Of a DNA stretch of 64,000 bases, positions 60,930-64,000 are shown piece by piece. Location of the stretch: NCBI RefSeq assembly GCF_000331735.1, contig NC_020126.1, positions 9,985,501 through 10,049,500 of the forward strand. The letters are read 5' to 3'. The notes under the pieces are model-generated. The model searched no databases. It saw only the letters and a list, made by a program, of their open reading frames with translations, and was not told the DNA's origin. Position numbers and translations under genes: made by a program. This DNA comes from Myxococcus stipitatus DSM 14675 (GTDB lineage Bacteria; Myxococcota; Myxococcia; Myxococcales; Myxococcaceae). Positions within the stretch are counted from its first letter, which is position 1. Each line of letters starts with the position of its first letter.

Positions 60930-61955
60930 ATGTGCACTGACTTCCTCATCGTTGCCTCGGACAAGAGCGTGGTGAATGGACGCAGCATGGAGTTCGGGGT
61001 CGACCTCGGCTCCGAAATCCTGGTCCGTGCTCCTGGCTCCAAGTTCATCTCGCCCTCGCCCCACGGCCTCCTCAACGGCCTGTCGTGGACGTCCTCCTAC
61101 GGCTACGTGGGCCTCACCGCCAAGGACAGCCTCCCCATCATCGTCGATGGAATCAACACCGCCGGCCTCTCCACCGGCAGCCTCTGGCTCCCCGGCTCCC
61201 GCTACCCCAAGGTCACCGTCAACGCCAAGGCCCTGACGCTCGCGCAGTTCCCTGGCTGGGTGCTCGGCAACTTCTCCACCGTGGCCGAGGTCCGCTCCGC
61301 CCTCCTCGAAGGCGTCGCCCAGGTCTGGGAGAGCGACTGGCTCGCCAGGTACCTCCCCCTCCACTTCCCCATCCACGACGCCCAGGGCAACAGCCTGGTC
61401 GTCGAGTTCCTCGACGGCGAGCTCCACCTCCACGACAACCCCGTCTCCGTGCTCACCAACGCACCGCCCTTCCCCGTCCAACTCCAGAACCTGCGCAACT
61501 ACGTGGGCCTCTCCCCCTACGACGCGAAGCCTGTCCAGTTGGGCAGCGAGACCTTCTCCCAGCCCGGCCACGGCAGCGGCCTGCACGGCATCCCCGGCGA
61601 CGCCATGCCGCCCTCCCGCTTCGTCCGCGCCACCTACCTCAAGCAGTTCGCCCGCCCCGTCGCCAACGCGACCGAGGCCACCAGCCTCGCCTTCCACATC
61701 CTCAACTCCGTCGACATCCCCAAGGGCACCGTCCGCTCCGTCAATGACAAGACCCAGCGGGAGGAGGATGACTACACGCAGTGGACCGTGGCCAAGGACC
61801 TCACCCACACCGTCTTCAACGTGCGCTTCTACGAGGACCAGCTCATCTACTCGGTGAACCTCAAGACGCTCGACTTCGGCGCCGCCGACGGGAAGACCTT
61901 CGTCGTCCCGTCCAGCCCCGCGTCCATCGACCTCACCCCGAAGCTCACCCGCTGA
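60930..61955 (+). CDS. linear amide C-N hydrolase (choloylglycine hydrolase family)
   Basis: A 341-residue Ntn hydrolase. After removal of Met the catalytic Cys2 becomes N-terminal (MCTDFLI). Arg and Asp of the active site appear in NGRSMEFGVDLGS, and the conserved Asn in VLTNAPPF. Relatives are bile-salt hydrolases, penicillin V acylases and N-acyl-homoserine-lactone acylases, so it may degrade signalling or antibiotic amides. AAGGAG precedes the ATG. It lacks a signal peptide. Confidence 0.92.
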   Translation: MCTDFLIVASDKSVVNGRSMEFGVDLGSEILVRAPGSKFISPSPHGLLNGLSWTSSYGYVGLTAKDSLPIIVDGINTAGLSTGSLWLPGSRYPKVTVNAKALTLAQFPGWVLGNFSTVAEVRSALLEGVAQVWESDWLARYLPLHFPIHDAQGNSLVVEFLDGELHLHDNPVSVLTNAPPFPVQLQNLRNYVGLSPYDAKPVQLGSETFSQPGHGSGLHGIPGDAMPPSRFVRATYLKQFARPVANATEATSLAFHILNSVDIPKGTVRSVNDKTQREEDDYTQWTVAKDLTHTVFNVRFYEDQLIYSVNLKTLDFGAADGKTFVVPSSPASIDLTPKLTR

Positions 61956-61970
61956 GCGCCCCCGCCTCAC

Positions 61971-62006
61971 ACCCGAGGCCCGTCGCGAAGTGGCGGGCCT
62001 CCGGGT
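61971..62006. terminator. bidirectional terminator
   Basis: ACCCGAGGCCCG (61971-61982) pairs with CGGGCCTCCGGGT (61994-62006) with one bulged base, between two convergent stops. Confidence 0.7.
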
Positions 62007-62924
62007 TCACCCAGTCCCCAACAGCAGCGGGGGCGCCTTCGGTCCCTCCGAGGCGAAGCGCTCCCGCAGCAGTTGCACGAAGCGCGTCAACGAGGCCGGC
62101 CGCTGACGAGACACCCGGGTCACCGCGCTCCAGCGTCGGCGAATCCCCCGAGGCGTGAGCCGGAGCGCGTGCAACCCCTGCCCTTGCGCCGGAAGCATCC
62201 AACCCGGCAGCGCCGTCACCCCCATGCCTCCCCGCACCAGCTCGATGAGCGCCTCGGTGAGTGGCACGGGAGAGACGCGCTGCGGCTCGACATTCGCCGG
62301 CCAGAAGACCCGCGTGAAGATGTCGAGCTGCTCACGCGGCGCCGCATACGTGAGCAGGTGCTCCGACGCCAACTCCTCCGCCGTGACGTGCGCACGCCGA
62401 GCCAACGCATGGCCCGCCGGAACCACCAACATCAGCTCATCCGTGAAGAGCGCGGTCCGCGCCAGCTTCGCGTGCGGGGGCACATCCGTGGTCAACGCGA
62501 GGTCCAGTCCGCCGCTCAGCAGCGCGTCGAGCGGCTGGCGTGTGGCCTCCAGGACGATGCGCAGCTCCGCGCGCGGATACTCCCCCTGCCACTGTCCGAG
62601 GAGGGGCGGCAGCCAGCCGTAGACCGTGTAGCAGCCCGTGCTGAGCCGCAGCAGGTCGTCCTTCGGATGCGCGCGACACACCGCCTCCGCCTGCGCCACT
62701 TCGTTCAACACCCGCCGCGCCGAGGTGAGCAGCTTCTCCCCCGCGTCCGTCAGCAGCAGCCGACGCTGGCGGCGCTGGAAGAGCTGAACGCCCAGCCGCT
62801 CCTCCGCGTCGCGAAGCTGGTGGCTCAGCGCCGAGGACGTGAGGTGGAGCTGCCGGCTCGCCGAGACCAGGCTCCCCGTGTCAGCCACCGCGGCAATCAG
62901 CTTGAAGTGACGAAGCTCGAGCAT
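62007..62924 (-). CDS. LysR family regulator, MetR-like
   Basis: A 305-residue LysR-type protein. The N-terminal winged helix (LELRHFKLIAAVADTGSLVSASRQLHLTSSALSHQLRDAEERLG) is closest in pattern to MetR, which has the same SALSHQ recognition helix. The effector domain follows (about 90-295). MetR senses homocysteine in enterobacteria; the ligand here is unknown. ATG 62924 fits the family start; 62942 is in frame. It is divergent from the cupin gene, and a MetR-type box lies between them. Confidence 0.88.
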   Translation of the reverse strand: MLELRHFKLIAAVADTGSLVSASRQLHLTSSALSHQLRDAEERLGVQLFQRRQRRLLLTDAGEKLLTSARRVLNEVAQAEAVCRAHPKDDLLRLSTGCYTVYGWLPPLLGQWQGEYPRAELRIVLEATRQPLDALLSGGLDLALTTDVPPHAKLARTALFTDELMLVVPAGHALARRAHVTAEELASEHLLTYAAPREQLDIFTRVFWPANVEPQRVSPVPLTEALIELVRGGMGVTALPGWMLPAQGQGLHALRLTPRGIRRRWSAVTRVSRQRPASLTRFVQLLRERFASEGPKAPPLLLGTG

Positions 62925-62941
62925 GTCGGCACAGCCTGACA

Positions 62942-62975
62942 TGAACGGCTTTCATCTTCTTCGAGAAATCGTTTC
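62942..62975. promoter_or_regulatory. MetR-type operator and second dyad between lysR and cupin
   Basis: TGAACGGCTTTCA (62942-62954) fits the MetR consensus TGAA-N5-TTCA exactly. A second dyad, GAAATCGTTTC (62965-62975), follows one helical turn later. Both lie just upstream of the MetR-like gene and before the divergent cupin gene. Confidence 0.6.
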
Positions 62976-63055
62976 GCTGCGCTCATGGGGCCCGAGTCCT
63001 TAACGTGGGGCCACCCACAGACACCTGGGCCACCCACAGCCACGAAGGCGCACCG

Positions 63056-63406
63056 ATGCTCACCCACGCTCCCACCCCTCCCTGGAGTTCCCTGCGAGTC
63101 GACGACGTCGAGCCCGTCGTCGTCGGCCCCGGCTGCCTGCGCAGGGACCTGCCGAGCACCCCGGACATCCGCGCCTGGGTCGTGGACATCGCGCCAGGAA
63201 GCCAGTGGCCCTGGGTGGACACCCACGACACCGGCGAAGTGCTCTTCATCGTGAGTGGCGAGCTCATCGAAGGAGCGCAGCGCATCGGGGCCGGTTCGTC
63301 CGTGTTCTTCGCGCCAGGGAGCAGCCATCGGCCGAGGACCGAGCTGGGCGTGCGCATCTTCGGCATCAATCCCCTCTCGCCCCAGCCGCGCGGAGCCACC
63401 CCATGA
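63056..63406 (+). CDS. cupin domain protein
   Basis: A 116-residue single cupin. The first motif is DTHDTGEVLFIVSGEL and the second APGSSHRPRTE. One metal-ligand His is seen in each, so metal binding is plausible but not certain. Small cupins may bind metabolites or act as isomerases or dioxygenases. GAAGG precedes the ATG. Its stop overlaps the start of the next gene (ATGA), so the two are co-translated and probably act on a shared substrate under the divergent MetR-like regulator. Confidence 0.82.
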   Translation: MLTHAPTPPWSSLRVDDVEPVVVGPGCLRRDLPSTPDIRAWVVDIAPGSQWPWVDTHDTGEVLFIVSGELIEGAQRIGAGSSVFFAPGSSHRPRTELGVRIFGINPLSPQPRGATP

Positions 63407-64000
63407 CGTCGCGCCAGCCAGGAACCGGGCGCCGGGACTTCCTCCGTGCCGCGCTCTCCCTCACCGCGGGCGCGGTGCTCCTGCCGCCAGGAACAGGCCG
63501 CGCGGCGAAGCCCGACGAGAGCACGCAACTGCGCGCACGACGGCTCGCCTGGGCCGGAGTCCAGCTGCAGCTCGGGAAGGACACCCTCTTCCTCGACCCG
63601 CTGCAGGACCCCGCCGTGTGGGGCCCCGCGCTGAAGGACCCGCTCGTGCCACTCGAGGCGGGCGACGGCGGTCGCTTCGTGCTGGTGACGCATCGCCACC
63701 CGGACCACTTCGACCGGATGGCCGTTCGCCAGGTCCTCGGCGACACGGGCACCCTGGTCTGCTCGCCCGACACGGCGGTCGTGGCCGCATCGGCGGGGTT
63801 CCGCGTCCGGACCGCGCCCCTCTACGAGCCCCTCCTGCTCAACGACTTCACCGTCACCGCCGTGCCGGCCGCGGACGGCTATGGAGATCAACAAGTCTCC
63901 TGGGTCGTCTCGGGCGGAGGCCGCCGCATCATCCACTGTGGCGACACGCTGTGGCACGGCGCCTGGTGGCACATCGGCCGGCAGCTCGGCCCGTTCGACG
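63403..64000 (+). CDS. Tat-exported MBL-fold metallo-hydrolase (partial, N-terminal part)
   Basis: The gene runs off the right edge; 199 codons are present. The N-terminus is a twin-arginine signal (GRRDFLRAALSLTAGAVLL). The mature part shows the metallo-beta-lactamase fold: LAWAGVQLQLGKDTLFLDP, the metal motif THRHPDHFD (HxHxDH variant) and a later IIHCGDTLWHG. It resembles UlaG-like hydrolases. It starts in an ATGA overlap with the cupin stop. Confidence 0.85.
   Translation, partial: MTSRQPGTGRRDFLRAALSLTAGAVLLPPGTGRAAKPDESTQLRARRLAWAGVQLQLGKDTLFLDPLQDPAVWGPALKDPLVPLEAGDGGRFVLVTHRHPDHFDRMAVRQVLGDTGTLVCSPDTAVVAASAGFRVRTAPLYEPLLLNDFTVTAVPAADGYGDQQVSWVVSGGGRRIIHCGDTLWHGAWWHIGRQLGPFD

Overview
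The window reads as chromosomal DNA from a myxobacterium, most likely Myxococcaceae (Myxococcus, Corallococcus or Pyxidicoccus type). The clues are very high GC, dense genes with ATGA-type overlaps, many lipoproteins with a lipobox, a Ser/Thr kinase with a membrane-anchored tail, and several families that are typical of or expanded in myxobacteria. These include a TIGR02269/DUF2380 lipoprotein toxin, a double-CXXCG immunity protein of the SitI6 type, a CorE-type sigma factor with a cysteine-rich tail, and MopE-like motifs. I call 53 protein-coding genes, two of them cut by the window edges. No rRNA, tRNA, CRISPR array, insertion sequence or integrase was seen.

Layout. 1-3.1 kb: two SDR oxidoreductases, a small Cys-rich lipoprotein and an astacin-like secreted protease. 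3.1-7.5 kb: an accessory island with a putative outer-membrane protein, a lipoprotein nuclease toxin and two paralogous putative immunity genes. It is bounded by a perfect 42-bp direct repeat of the 3' end of the neighbouring SIMPL-domain gene. 7.4-30.3 kb: ordinary genes (SIMPL, hemerythrin, VanB-type reductase, a giant hybrid histidine kinase, Ser/Thr kinase, subtilase, di-haem peroxidase, M24 peptidase, kelch lipoprotein, YbaK, an ABC ATPase).

30.4-40.98 kb: a copper-handling locus holding an HMA chaperone, a CorE-like ECF sigma factor, a multicopper oxidase, a TolC-like protein, a His/Met-rich lipoprotein, a cupredoxin and a CopA-type ATPase. Four promoters with the same architecture (TGTAA, then 17 nt, then CGTT) sit in front of four of the five copper transcription starts, so the sigma regulon can be read in cis. 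A PadR regulator with its ADOP permease lies in the middle. 41-58.4 kb: secreted peptidases (S9, an M16 pair), a Cys-rich repeat lipoprotein, GAF, MlaF-like ATPase, a large propeller/cytochrome c protein, AraC and two secreted proteins. 58.6-59.9 kb: a small accessory patch with an orphan double-CXXCG immunity gene. 60-64 kb: GNAT, a choloylglycine-type hydrolase, and a MetR-like regulator divergent from a cupin/metallo-hydrolase pair.

The two most rewarding observations are the repeat-bounded toxin/immunity island in the 3' end of the SIMPL gene, and the copper ECF regulon with a visible promoter signature.
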